64,000 nt of DNA, taken from positions 1 to 64,000 of the forward strand of contig CAMAPK010000008.1 in the NCBI GenBank assembly GCA_945860135.1, given 5' to 3'. A program made the translations under genes and the position numbers. The DNA comes from Nitrosovibrio sp. Nv4. GTDB lineage: Bacteria; Pseudomonadota; Gammaproteobacteria; Burkholderiales; Nitrosomonadaceae. The notes under the pieces are model-generated. The model was not told the origin of the DNA. It saw only the letters and a list, made by a program, of their open reading frames with translations, and did no database searches. Positions 47,927 through 56,533 of the stretch are shown piece after piece; the first letter of the stretch is position 1, and each line of letters begins with the position of its first letter.

Positions 47927-47944
47927 ACACAGAGCGCCGCGCAA

Positions 47945-48226
47945 TTGAATACGATCGAACTAATCAGGCAGAGACTTGCCGCCCTTGATCCGGAAAAGAT
48001 TGAAATTCTGGACGAGAGCATCCGGCACGAGGGGCACGAGGGCGCCAAAAGCGGTGGCGGACATTACCTCCTTACTGTCGTCTCATCCAAATTCTTCGGC
48101 CTGTCAGCCATGGCCCGGCATCGTCTGATCTACGCTGCATTGGGGGAGATGATGCGCAAGGATATTCACGCACTCAGCGTAAAGGCGTATACTCCTCAAG
48201 AGGTTTTATCCGATTCAATCCACTGA
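47945..48226 (+). CDS. BolA family protein
   Basis: A 93-residue BolA/IbaG-type protein. The core includes SGGGHYLLTVVSSKFFGLSAMARHRLIY, with the invariant His that takes part in cluster binding with monothiol glutaredoxins. BolA proteins act in iron-sulfur trafficking and stress-related regulation. The start is TTG; there is no strong ribosome binding site and it may be read by coupling from yciI, 18 bases upstream. Confidence 0.92.
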   Translation: MNTIELIRQRLAALDPEKIEILDESIRHEGHEGAKSGGGHYLLTVVSSKFFGLSAMARHRLIYAALGEMMRKDIHALSVKAYTPQEVLSDSIH

Positions 48227-48238
48227 CGAGGGAGCTTT

Positions 48239-49036
48239 ATGCAACTCATAAAATTTTCGCAATTAATGGCGATCGGCATTTCCGGCCTGATCACCGTAAC
48301 CGCTGCCCAAGCTCAACCCGCAGTGCCCATGGCCAAAGTAAATGGGATAGCAATCCCGCAGGCGCGTCTTGATTTTATTATCAAAGCTCGCGCCAGCCAG
48401 GGGCAGCCGGACACCCCTGAAGTCAGGAGAGCTCTGCGTGATGACCTGATCGCCGAAGAAGTGATCGCCCAGGAAGCACTGAGAAAAGGTCTGGACAAGG
48501 ACCCCGAAATCATAGCTCAACTGGAGATTGCCCGTCAGACAGCCTTGGTCCGGGCATATCAGATCGACTACATAAAAACCCATCCGGTCAGTGACGAGGC
48601 CATGCGCAAGGAATATGATGCGCTGAAAGCGCAGATGGGCGACAAGGAATACAAGGCACGCCACGTTCTGGTTGCGACCGAGGCAGAAGCCAAGAGTATT
48701 ATCGCCAGCATCAAGAAAGGCGCCAGGCTCGACAAGATTGCCCAGGAAAAATCCACGGATACCGGCAGCAAGAGCAAGGGGGGTGAACTCGACTGGAGTC
48801 CCGCCGGAAACTATGTCGCCCCTTTCGCTGAAGCCCTGACCAAACTGAACAAAGGTCAGCTCACCGAACAGCCGGTACAAACACCTTTTGGCTGGCACGT
48901 GATTCGACTGGACGATGTGCGTCCGCTGAAAATTCCGCCGTTTGAAGAGATCAAGAACAATCTGACACAGCGTGTGCTGCAGCGGCAGTTTGAAGGTGCC
49001 GTCAACGAACTGCGCGCCAAAGCCAAGGTCGAATAA
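48239..49036 (+). CDS. Parvulin-type peptidyl-prolyl isomerase, periplasmic
   Basis: A 265-residue exported protein with a signal peptide cut after about residue 25 (AAQA), a SurA-like N-terminal helical region and one PpiC domain at about 134-225 (YKARHVLVATEAEAKSII, GGELDWSP and TPFGWHVIRLDD). It helps outer membrane or secreted proteins fold. It is shorter than SurA, with a single parvulin domain. It ends the yciB-yciI-bolA unit, 12 bases after bolA, with a strong terminator behind it. Confidence 0.92.
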   Translation: MQLIKFSQLMAIGISGLITVTAAQAQPAVPMAKVNGIAIPQARLDFIIKARASQGQPDTPEVRRALRDDLIAEEVIAQEALRKGLDKDPEIIAQLEIARQTALVRAYQIDYIKTHPVSDEAMRKEYDALKAQMGDKEYKARHVLVATEAEAKSIIASIKKGARLDKIAQEKSTDTGSKSKGGELDWSPAGNYVAPFAEALTKLNKGQLTEQPVQTPFGWHVIRLDDVRPLKIPPFEEIKNNLTQRVLQRQFEGAVNELRAKAKVE

Positions 49037-49066
49037 TCTTCGTATCCGTTGCGGAAATTGCTCGAT

Positions 49067-49098
49067 TAAAAAGGGCGGTCACTTGACCGCCCTTTTTT
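49067..49098. terminator. Bidirectional terminator between the parvulin gene and alr
   Basis: AAAAGGGCGGTCA pairs with TGACCGCCCTTTT around a CT loop, a nearly perfect palindrome with A and T tracts on the two sides. It can stop both convergent transcripts. Confidence 0.9.
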
Positions 49099-49101
49099 AT
49101 T

Positions 49102-50175
49102 CTACGTTACTACCTGCATGCGCGGCGCCAGAGCGCACAGCAGCTCATAGCTGATGGTGCCCGCCGACTGCGCCACCTCATCCACCGGCATCCCCTCTCC
49201 CCAGAGTATTACCGGACTGCCCACACCGGCACTCTCGATTCCGCTCAAATCCACGTGCAGCATATCCATGGACACACGTCCGAGGATGCGGCTGCGTCTG
49301 CCGTTCACCAGCACCGGTGTGCCGGTAGGCGCATGACGCGGATAGCCGTCGGCATAACCCCCGGCGACGATGCCGACACGCATTGGCCGGTCAGCGTGAA
49401 AAGTGTGGCCATACCCTACCGCATCCCCTGCCTTGAGATTCTGCACTGCAATGATTCTGCTGGATATTGTCATTACCGGGTGCAGACCCAGTTCAGCGGC
49501 AGTCTTGTCGGCAAAGGGCGAAGCGCCGTAGAGCATGATGCCGGGGCGCACCCAATCGGCATGCGTCTCAGGGTAGTGTAAAATCGCTGCGGAATTGGCC
49601 AGCGAGCACGGCAAATTCCGCCCAGCGGCGACGGCGGTGAAACGCTGCAATTGCGCGCTGACACTGTCCTCGCCAGCGGGCTCGTCGGCGCGAGCAAAAT
49701 GGGTCATCAATGTGATCTGGCCAATAGCGGGACTGGTTTTCAGGGCCTCCAATGCAGCGGGGAACTGCTCGGGCACAAATCCCAAGCGGTTCATGCCGGT
49801 ATTAAGCTTCAGGAACACATCCAGACCGCCGCGCCGCTTGAAAGCAGATAACATGGCCAGTTGCTCGCTGTGGTGAATCACGGCGCTCAAGTGGTATTGC
49901 TCGATCATCGCCAGTTCTTCTGTGGAAAAGAAACCTTCGACCAGCAGTATGGGCTGGCGGTAGCCCGCATCGCGCAGACGTATTGCAGCATCCAGTTCCA
50001 GCAGCGCAAACCCATCCGCACTCTTAAGCGCACTGGCAGCACGCAGCAATCCGTGACCATAAGCATCGGCCTTGATTACTGCCATTACGCGCGCGCGCGG
50101 CGCATGGCGGCGAACTACCGACAGATTCTGTTCGAGTGCGGAAAGATCGATCAGGGCTTGAATGGGACGCGGCAT
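49102..50175 (-). CDS. alr: Alanine racemase
   Basis: A 357-residue PLP enzyme that supplies D-alanine for peptidoglycan. Lys35 in VIKADAYGHG is the cofactor lysine, and the tyrosine base of the other face is in a GYGHTF motif near residues 248-253. Length and the typical WVRPGIMLYG and LGRVSMDMLHVDLS motifs agree with the family. It begins at an ATG 258 bases from lplT, divergently, and ends at the terminator at 49067-49098. Confidence 0.96.
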   Translation of the reverse strand: MPRPIQALIDLSALEQNLSVVRRHAPRARVMAVIKADAYGHGLLRAASALKSADGFALLELDAAIRLRDAGYRQPILLVEGFFSTEELAMIEQYHLSAVIHHSEQLAMLSAFKRRGGLDVFLKLNTGMNRLGFVPEQFPAALEALKTSPAIGQITLMTHFARADEPAGEDSVSAQLQRFTAVAAGRNLPCSLANSAAILHYPETHADWVRPGIMLYGASPFADKTAAELGLHPVMTISSRIIAVQNLKAGDAVGYGHTFHADRPMRVGIVAGGYADGYPRHAPTGTPVLVNGRRSRILGRVSMDMLHVDLSGIESAGVGSPVILWGEGMPVDEVAQSAGTISYELLCALAPRMQVVT

Positions 50176-50388
50176 CTGTTGATTTTTAACGGAATGTTAT
50201 TGCGGAATTGCTACGCCACAGCTTTCTGCATGGTGTCGGTAGAGAGACTGGCCGGCCATTCAATCACAAATCCAGTCATCAGGATAGTGTCTGCCGGGAG
50301 TTTCCTCATTAACGCCGTTACAGTTAGTCGCCACAGCGGTTTCATGGTATAAAACCCGCTGCCCAAAAACTGGCCTGGATGACCATTG

Positions 50389-50394
50389 TATAAT
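50389..50394 (+). promoter_or_regulatory. Possible -10 element of lplT
   Basis: A perfect TATAAT 39 bases ahead of the start codon; no recognisable -35 hexamer at the right distance. Weak support. Confidence 0.35.
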
Positions 50395-50432
50395 CCAGCG
50401 CCTGCTAACAAGAAAATTTCCGGAGGAATAGT

Positions 50433-51707
50433 TTGAAACGCGGGTTCTATACCATTATGGCGGCACAGTTTTTTTCGTCGCTGGCAGACAATGCGTTGCT
50501 GGTCATTGCCATCGCGCTGCTGATAGACCTGCACGCGCCCGCTTATCTCACCCCCATGCTCAAGTTTGTGTTTGTGCTGTTCTACGTGATTCTTGCCCCT
50601 TTCGTCGGCGCTTTCGCCGACTCCATGCCCAAGTGGCGGGTGATGTTCATCAGCAACACCATCAAGATCGTGGGTTGCAGCCTGCTGTTTCTCGCCGCGC
50701 ATCAGTATTCTGCCCTCGCCGCCTACGCGATCGTGGGGCTGGGTGCCGCCGCTTACTCTCCAGCCAAATACGGCATACTTACTGAGCTGCTGCCACCGGA
50801 TAAACTGGTCATTGCCAACGGCTGGATCGAAGGATTGACCGTGGCCTCCATCGTGCTTGGCACGGTGCTGGGCGGGGTGCTGATCACACCCACAGTCTCT
50901 GCCATATTTCTGGCATTCGATTTTCCTTTCATCGACACCGGCGTGGATACTGTGACGGAAGCAGGCATTCTGCTGATCGCCACGTTTTACGGCATTGCCG
51001 CCACTTTTAATCTGTACATTCCCAACACCGGAGTCGATCACCGCATACTCAGCAAGAATCCGTTATTCCTGATGCACGAGTTCGGGCACTGCTTGAAGCT
51101 GCTATGGACCGACAAGCTCGGACAGATCTCGCTTGCTGTTACAACACTGTTCTGGGGGGCAGGTGCGACCCTGCAATTTATCGTGCTGAAATGGGCCGAA
51201 GCAGCGCTCGATTTTCCACTGAGCAAAGCCGCGCAGTTGCAGGGGGTGGTTGCTCTCGGTATTGCAGTAGGCGCAGTCATGGCGGCACGCCTGGTCTCGC
51301 TGCGGCAATCGGTGAATGTGATTCCGCTGGGCATCGCCATGGGCATAGTGGTGATGACCATGATCGTGGTGCGCGACCTGTGGGTCGCGATCGGATTGCT
51401 CATGCTGATCGGCGGGCTAGCGGGATTCTTCGTGGTGCCGATGAATGCCCTGCTGCAGCATCGCGGCCATATCCTGATGGGTGCGGGGCACTCTATTGCG
51501 GTACAGAACTTCAACGAGAATCTGAGCATACTCACCATGCTGATGCTGTATGCCGTACTGATAAGCCTCGATGTGCACGTTTACACCGTCATCATTCTGT
51601 TCGGCTTGTTTGTGGCGGTAATCATGACGCTGATACGCAAATGGCACTTGCTCAATCAGAGCAAGCAAGACTCGTTGCACCTGATCGGGGCGCACAAGGG
51701 GCATTGA
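50433..51707 (+). CDS. lplT: Lysophospholipid transporter LplT
   Basis: A 424-residue major facilitator of about 12 helices. It begins with the typical KRGFYTIMAAQFFSSLADNALL, the LplT signature, and has SPAKYGILTELLPP and NGWIEGLTVASIVLG. It flips lysophosphatidylethanolamine across the inner membrane for re-acylation. In gammaproteobacteria the acyltransferase gene aas is adjacent; here none is. The start is a TTG with CGGAGG six bases before it. alr is divergent upstream. Confidence 0.94.
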   Translation: MKRGFYTIMAAQFFSSLADNALLVIAIALLIDLHAPAYLTPMLKFVFVLFYVILAPFVGAFADSMPKWRVMFISNTIKIVGCSLLFLAAHQYSALAAYAIVGLGAAAYSPAKYGILTELLPPDKLVIANGWIEGLTVASIVLGTVLGGVLITPTVSAIFLAFDFPFIDTGVDTVTEAGILLIATFYGIAATFNLYIPNTGVDHRILSKNPLFLMHEFGHCLKLLWTDKLGQISLAVTTLFWGAGATLQFIVLKWAEAALDFPLSKAAQLQGVVALGIAVGAVMAARLVSLRQSVNVIPLGIAMGIVVMTMIVVRDLWVAIGLLMLIGGLAGFFVVPMNALLQHRGHILMGAGHSIAVQNFNENLSILTMLMLYAVLISLDVHVYTVIILFGLFVAVIMTLIRKWHLLNQSKQDSLHLIGAHKGH

Positions 51708-51715
51708 CAACCGCG

Positions 51716-52216
51716 CTATAGAATCACCGGCCGGTCGGCAAGTTCATTCTCTCCACCCTGCCGCTCTGTCGGGAAATGCGCTCGCAAATGCGTGCTGATG
51801 GCAGCGATGCCTGCGATGACTCCCGCCTCGAATCGCCCCTGTCGAAAAGCGGCTTCCATCGCGCGGCAGATTTTCTCCCATTCCTCGCTGCCGACCTTGC
51901 TGTGAATTCCGCGGTCAGCGACAATTTCCACATGGCGGTCGGCCAGCAGCAAATAAATCAGCACCCCGTTGTTGCACTCGGTATCCCACACCCGTAGTTG
52001 GGAAAACACTTCTATCGATCGCTGCCGCGCTGACTGGTTTCCAAGCAGCGGCAATATATGCAATGCTGCTTCCACCGCAAAGCGGATTTCACCATCGTGG
52101 CTTGTTTCTGACTGCTTGATGGCTTGTTCGATAGCCTTCAGGGAAGCAGCGGGGAACACGCGCCGCAGTGTCAGTCGACCAGTAAAGAGATGCCGCAGTA
52201 CGCGCGTGAAATTCAC
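51716..52216 (-). CDS. TPM-domain protein (short)
   Basis: A 166-residue protein with a TPM (TLP18.3/Psb32/MOLO-1) domain but no signal peptide or membrane helix. The domain reads from about residue 24 to 140, with EIRFAVEAAL, VWDTECNNGVLIYLLLADRHVEIVADRGI and the late GVIAGIAAIS. TPM domains are small phosphatase-like or chaperone-like folds; function here is unknown. The start is a GTG immediately after the stop of the upstream YgcG-like gene, so translation is probably coupled. It forms a unit with that gene and lemA. Confidence 0.85.
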   Translation of the reverse strand: MNFTRVLRHLFTGRLTLRRVFPAASLKAIEQAIKQSETSHDGEIRFAVEAALHILPLLGNQSARQRSIEVFSQLRVWDTECNNGVLIYLLLADRHVEIVADRGIHSKVGSEEWEKICRAMEAAFRQGRFEAGVIAGIAAISTHLRAHFPTERQGGENELADRPVIL

Positions 52217-53092
52217 TTACCACCTCCCCGATGCGCCGCCACCGCCAAAACCGCCACCGCCGCCACCGAAACCACCACCCCCGCCAAAGCCGCCACCAGA
52301 CCAGTCACCACGCCCACCCCGATAAATCCCGCTGCCTGCGTTGCCGAACAGGCTCAAAAAGAAGATGAGCAGCGCAATAAATAGCGCAACAATCAGCGAG
52401 GAAAAAATCAGCCAACCGGTGAATCCCGCTACCGTACTCATTACCGTGGCGCCGATGAGACGTCCGAACATGGATTGCAATATCTTGCCGAACACGATCA
52501 GCCCGATGAGTATGGGAAGCATATTTTCCAGAACGGTGTCTGTTCCGCTAGCGGGACTCGCACCTGGCATGGACTGAGGCGGCGGTAGCGGCTCCCCTTC
52601 GATCACACCCAGAATCCGCTCGATCCCCGCGACAACGCCGCCAGCAAAATCTCCCTGCCGGAATTCGGGCACGATTATTTCTTCGACAATCCGCTTTGCC
52701 ACAGCATCCGGCAACGCGCCTTCGAGGCCATAGCCCACCTCTATGCGCAGCGTCCTGTCGTTCTTTGCGACCAGCAGCAAGGCACCGTCATCCACCCCTT
52801 TGCGCCCCAGTTTCCATGCCTCGGCAACGCGAATTGAATATTGTTCGATGGTTTCTGGCTGGGTGATGGGGACGATCAGCACCGCCACCTGGCTGCCTTT
52901 TCTCGCCTCAAATGCCATCAGTCTCTGCTCCAGTTGTGCGGCCACGGCAGTGGGGAGCGTCCCGGTCAGGTCAGTGACGCGGGACTTGAGTGGAGGAACC
53001 GCCACATCCGCCCCGGCTAATGAGGCAGAAAACAGCAGCGCAACCAACATCAGGGTTTTTACCCAGACTTGAACGAGTCCAGTGGAAATCAT
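52217..53092 (-). CDS. YgcG-type TPM-domain membrane protein
   Basis: A 291-residue exported membrane protein: a signal peptide (to about residue 28), a periplasmic TPM domain (about 33-160, starting RVTDLTGTL), a proline-rich linker, two membrane segments between about 190 and 250 and a glycine-rich tail ending GGGGASGRW. The order is that of the YgcG family, almost always next to lemA. The long Gly tail is a feature of the family. Function is unknown; a role in envelope quality control has been suggested. Confidence 0.9.
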   Translation of the reverse strand: MISTGLVQVWVKTLMLVALLFSASLAGADVAVPPLKSRVTDLTGTLPTAVAAQLEQRLMAFEARKGSQVAVLIVPITQPETIEQYSIRVAEAWKLGRKGVDDGALLLVAKNDRTLRIEVGYGLEGALPDAVAKRIVEEIIVPEFRQGDFAGGVVAGIERILGVIEGEPLPPPQSMPGASPASGTDTVLENMLPILIGLIVFGKILQSMFGRLIGATVMSTVAGFTGWLIFSSLIVALFIALLIFFLSLFGNAGSGIYRGGRGDWSGGGFGGGGGFGGGGGGFGGGGASGRW

Positions 53093-53144
53093 GCCGCCAC
53101 GACCCCCGGGGAAACCGACCGGGGCAGCGTTTGAAGAGACACTC

Positions 53145-53750
53145 TTATTTTCCCGCTGCCGGTGCGCTGAAATCCACCTTCGGCGCAGTGGAAATTTCTT
53201 TCTCGTTCTCCACCGCGAGGCTGGGCTTCACCTGGAAGCTGAAGACCATTGCAGTTAGATTGCTGGGGAAGGAGCGCACCACCACGTTGTATTCCTGTAC
53301 CGCCTTGATGTAACGGTTACGGGCCACGGTAATACGGTTCTCGGTACCTTCCAGTTGCGCCTGCAGTTCACGAAAATTGGCATCTGACTTGAGCTGAGGA
53401 TAATTTTCCACTACCACCAGCAGACGCGACAGCGCACCCGACAACTCTCCCTGAGCGCTTTGGAATTTAGCGAATGCCACCGGATCGTTGATCAGCTCGG
53501 GCGTCGCCTGAATCCCGCCCACCCTGGAACGGGCGTTGGTCACCCCCAGCAGCACGTCTTTTTCCTGCGCGGCAAAACCTTTCACCACATTTACCAGATT
53601 GGGGACCAGATCGGCGCGGCGCTGGTACTGGTTCAGAACTTCCGCCCAGCTCGCCTTGATCTGCTCGTCAGTAGATTGCAGGGTATTGTAGCCGCAGCCG
53701 CTCAAAGCAAGGGTAAGCAGCAATGTCAGGGACAACAGCAGATTACGCAT
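53145..53750 (-). CDS. lemA: LemA family lipoprotein
   Basis: A 201-residue protein with a lipoprotein signal; the lipobox is LSGC with Cys19. The body has the long antiparallel helices typical of LemA, containing ASWAEVLNQYQRRADLVPNLV, a hallmark, and RNRYIKAVQEYNVVVRSFPSN. Its job in bacteria is unknown but it is consistently linked to TPM-domain proteins, as here. It starts the lemA-ygcG-TPM unit. Confidence 0.93.
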   Translation of the reverse strand: MRNLLLSLTLLLTLALSGCGYNTLQSTDEQIKASWAEVLNQYQRRADLVPNLVNVVKGFAAQEKDVLLGVTNARSRVGGIQATPELINDPVAFAKFQSAQGELSGALSRLLVVVENYPQLKSDANFRELQAQLEGTENRITVARNRYIKAVQEYNVVVRSFPSNLTAMVFSFQVKPSLAVENEKEISTAPKVDFSAPAAGK

Positions 53751-53802
53751 GGATCTCTCCTGAAAAAATATGGTGCAAGATAAATGGGGGCTAAATCACC
53801 GA

Positions 53803-54504
53803 TTACAACAGCGTCTGCATGGTGCTTCTGGCAAAACACAAGTCTTCCCAGGCCTTTGCCTTGTCGGCCAGTGTGCGCAGCAGATAGGCCGGATGATAGG
53901 TGACGATCAAGGGAATGCCGGAACAATCATGCAACTTGCCGCGCAGACTGGCGACCGTGGCATCGGTGTGCAGGAGATTCTGCGCAGCGACTTTTCCGAG
54001 CGCGATGATGAGCTTGGGCTGGATCAATTCAATCTGCCGTGCCAGGTAAGGCGCGCACTGTTGCGCTTCAGCGGGTTCCGGATTGCGATTGCCGGGCGGA
54101 CGGCACTTGACGATATTGGTGATATAAACATGGCGGCCGCGCTGCAGACTGATTGCCGCCAGCATGTTGTCCAGCAGCTTGCCGGCCTGGCCGACGAAGG
54201 GCTCGCCGCTGGCATCCTCCTCAGCGCCCGGACCCTCGCCCACCCACAGCCAGTCGGCATTCTCGTCGCCCACACCAAACACCGTGCGGGTACGCGCCTG
54301 ATGCAGCGGACAGGCAGTGCAGTCCGCCACGCTGGCCTTGAGCTGAGCCCAGTCCATGCGCAGAATCTGCTCACGTCTGGCGTCTGTAGTATCGGCTCGA
54401 TGACTGGAAACCGTCGCGCCATCCGTGGCCTGCCGCGCAGTCCGGCTGTACCACAGCGGCGTCAGACCCAGTTCCTCGAGTATTTCTTCACGCCTGGTGC
54501 TCAT
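53803..54504 (-). CDS. Uracil-DNA glycosylase, family 4 (iron-sulfur)
   Basis: A 233-residue family-4 uracil-DNA glycosylase, which removes uracil from DNA as the first step of base-excision repair. The 4Fe-4S ligand pattern is visible: Cys62 and Cys65 (DCTACPL), a third in [12 protein letters not shown] and a fourth in QQCAPYL. The catalytic motif GEGPGAEED and the later YHPAYLLR are present. It is cotranscribed with rimI and tsaB, 7 bases after rimI, as in many betaproteobacteria. About 55 N-terminal residues precede the core. Confidence 0.93.
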   Translation of the reverse strand: MSTRREEILEELGLTPLWYSRTARQATDGATVSSHRADTTDARREQILRMDWAQLKASVADCTACPLHQARTRTVFGVGDENADWLWVGEGPGAEEDASGEPFVGQAGKLLDNMLAAISLQRGRHVYITNIVKCRPPGNRNPEPAEAQQCAPYLARQIELIQPKLIIALGKVAAQNLLHTDATVASLRGKLHDCSGIPLIVTYHPAYLLRTLADKAKAWEDLCFARSTMQTLL

Positions 54505-54511
54505 GACAAGT

Positions 54512-54973
54512 TCACAGCGTCAGCTCCATAATCAACGAATCCTCGCGTCCGCCCATCGCGGGATAATAATCCTTGCGCCGGGCGATATGCCTGAACCCTA
54601 TCCGTTCATACAACCGGGCAGCGGCCTGATTGGATGCACGCACATCCAGAAACATTGTTTTCGCATGGTATTCTCTGGCGATCTGAATAAACTGCTGCAG
54701 CAGTTTTTCGCCCCAGCCCTGCCGTTGCCAGCCGGCAGCGATACTGAGAGTAAGCAGATGGGCTTCATCTGCGCCGATTGTCATCACGCCATAGCCGAAA
54801 ATATGACCCGCCTGCTCCAGTACCCGGCAATGATAGCCGGAGTCGAGCGAATCACTGAAGTTGCCGCGTGTCCAGGGAAAGAGAAAAACCTCGCGTTCGA
54901 CAGCTACTACCGCGTCTAGATCTGCCGGCAGCATACGCCTGATTTGCGGGGTTTCCTGCCACTGGGCATTCAT
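54512..54973 (-). CDS. rimI: Ribosomal protein S18 alanine N-acetyltransferase
   Basis: A 153-residue GNAT-fold acetyltransferase. The acetyl-CoA loop is GWQRQGWGEKLL and RASNQAAARLYERIGF is the family's C-terminal motif. In bacteria RimI acetylates the N-terminus of S18, and it is usually next to tsaB, as here (4-base overlap). Length agrees with E. coli RimI (148). Confidence 0.93.
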   Translation of the reverse strand: MNAQWQETPQIRRMLPADLDAVVAVEREVFLFPWTRGNFSDSLDSGYHCRVLEQAGHIFGYGVMTIGADEAHLLTLSIAAGWQRQGWGEKLLQQFIQIAREYHAKTMFLDVRASNQAAARLYERIGFRHIARRKDYYPAMGGREDSLIMELTL

Positions 54974-55641
54974 CGCTCACTTTCCTTCAGCGCCACCTTG
55001 TTGCGAATATAAAGCGGTACAGCAACGGCGGGATCGACCCCCAGCCCCCCTGCAAATCCGGGAGCCGCCAGTTGCGCCATCTCCCGCGCACGCGGACTGA
55101 GGTTGTCGATGACGCGTCCGATGCACCCATGGTAGCGGCTACGCAAGGCTTCATCATACTTGGCAAAACCGCTGCCGCAACCAGTCCAGTCATCCCCTGA
55201 CAGCAGCGGCGCCTGCTGTGGCAAGCAGAGCGAGGGCTCACTCACTACTTGCCAGCCATCTGCCGATTTAATGTAAGCGGCATGATAAATCTCGCCCATG
55301 CGGGCATCGAGCACGGCAATCACGCTGTCGCTCCCAGCTTGCTGCGCCAATGCTGCCAGCGTACCTACACCGATGACCGGCAGATTCGCGCCGAAAGCCA
55401 GCCCCTGTGCCACTCCGCAGGCAATGCGCAGACCGGTGAATGATCCCGGACCGGCACCAAAAGCGATGCCATCCAGTTGCGCCAGCGTCAACCCGGCTTC
55501 TTCCAGAAGTTCTTGCAGCAGCGGCAAAAGCAGTTCGGAATGCTGCTGCCCGGCAAGCACTTCCCGGCTCAGCAGCTCGCCGTCGAGCCAGAGCGCAAGG
55601 GAACAATACTCGGTGGAAGTATCGAGAGCGAGGATTTTCAA
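54970..55641 (-). CDS. tsaB: tRNA threonylcarbamoyladenosine biosynthesis protein TsaB
   Basis: A 223-residue partner of TsaD in t6A37 formation on ANN-decoding tRNAs. It begins KILALDTSTEYCSLAL and includes GPGSFTGLRIACGVAQGLA, the family signature. It has the ASKHA fold but lacks the metal-binding HxxxH of TsaD. The reading frame is open for 41 residues upstream, but the TTG at 55641 gives the family N-terminus. It overlaps rimI by 4 bases. Confidence 0.92.
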   Translation of the reverse strand: MKILALDTSTEYCSLALWLDGELLSREVLAGQQHSELLLPLLQELLEEAGLTLAQLDGIAFGAGPGSFTGLRIACGVAQGLAFGANLPVIGVGTLAALAQQAGSDSVIAVLDARMGEIYHAAYIKSADGWQVVSEPSLCLPQQAPLLSGDDWTGCGSGFAKYDEALRSRYHGCIGRVIDNLSPRAREMAQLAAPGFAGGLGVDPAVAVPLYIRNKVALKESER

Positions 55642-55817
55642 AGCGGCAGGTTTAACCCAGATAAGCGGCTCTCCGAGCCTATGCGGTGAAACACAGTTAC
55701 TGGAATTATACTTTCGCTGGCAGCCCGCTGTTTGTAAAACTCGCGCGCAATGATATGCTGGCAATGGAACTGTCCGGTTTTCACTCTCATCACTTCTTCA
55801 TCTCATGGAGGCATTAT

Positions 55818-56258
55818 ATGAGCATCACGTGGATACTAGTCGCCAATGCAAGTGCAGCATCTCTGTATGCAAATTACGGACCCAAGAAGGGCTTACAGAA
55901 ACTCAAGGAATTCGAACACGCTGCCAGCAGGGAAAAAGGATACGATCTGGTCTCAGACCGTCCCGGACACAATAAGAGCCACGGCAACGGTCACGGCTCC
56001 TACGTACCCGCCGCCGACCCGAAACAAAATGAAGCTCAGAATTTCGCCCTCCAGCTCGCACGGGAACTCGAGCAAGGACGTACTGCCAATAGCTACCAGC
56101 GCCTGATTCTGGTGGTGTCAGCCCCTTTCATGGGACTCATCAACAGCCGCCTGGGTAACCATGTGCGCGCCCTGGTAAGCGACAGTCTCGAAAAGGACTA
56201 TACCAAGATCAATGAAAAAGAACTGACGCGGCACTTGGAAAGCTGTATCTATCTCTAG
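55818..56258 (+). CDS. Host attachment-family protein
   Basis: A 146-residue protein of the family called 'protein required for attachment to host cells', with the start ITWILVANASAASLYA and a C-terminal block SAPFMGLINSRLGNHVRALVSDSLEKDYTKI. The fold resembles release-factor and Pelota-like domains; despite the name, most members are in free-living bacteria with unknown function. The ATG has GGAGG six bases before it. Its stop, TAG at 56256-56258, is the very first triplet of the inverted-repeat element that follows. Confidence 0.85.
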   Translation: MSITWILVANASAASLYANYGPKKGLQKLKEFEHAASREKGYDLVSDRPGHNKSHGNGHGSYVPAADPKQNEAQNFALQLARELEQGRTANSYQRLILVVSAPFMGLINSRLGNHVRALVSDSLEKDYTKINEKELTRHLESCIYL

Positions 56259-56533
56259 GGAGCCACTGAACCAGTCCCACGCGGGCGCGACGGCGGTTTT
56301 ACGGGATGGGATGCACGAAAGGCAAGGACGCGAATGGTCATTCCCTTCGCTACGAGCCTGACACCGCAGACCGCCCGCAAAACCCCGTCCCATAGGGTTG
56401 CGGCAAAATCTGGCGCTTGCTGTGTTGCGCTCCTTGGCTTCGTAGACCAGCTACGACCTGCGTCGCGCGCCTTGAAATCATCCAGATTTTGACAGCAACG
56501 CGCTCCACGGAGGACTGGTTCAGTGGTTCCCTA
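56256..56533. mobile_element. 278-bp non-coding inverted-repeat element (MITE-like)
   Basis: Bases 56256-56277 (TAGGGAGCCACTGAACCAGT then CC) and 56512-56533 are inverted repeats, 21 of 22 matching. The ends read TAGGG...CCCTA. Counting the outer TA as a target duplication, the element would have GGGA...TCCC termini and TA duplicated on both sides, as for Tc1/mariner-IS630-type miniature elements. The interior has a hairpin (cgtag at 56441-56445 with ctacg at 56451-56455) and a longer pairing, caaaatctgg at 56404-56413 with ccagattttg at 56482-56491. It carries no significant gene. The convergent genes on each side both stop inside its terminal triplets. Confidence 0.72.

Noticed and set aside
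50211-50345. 44-residue minus-strand frame between alr and lplT
   Set aside because: No ribosome binding site and no similarity; the length is expected by chance.
52220-52325. GC-rich short-period repeat
   Set aside because: It is the coding sequence of the glycine-rich tail of the YgcG-like protein, a family feature.
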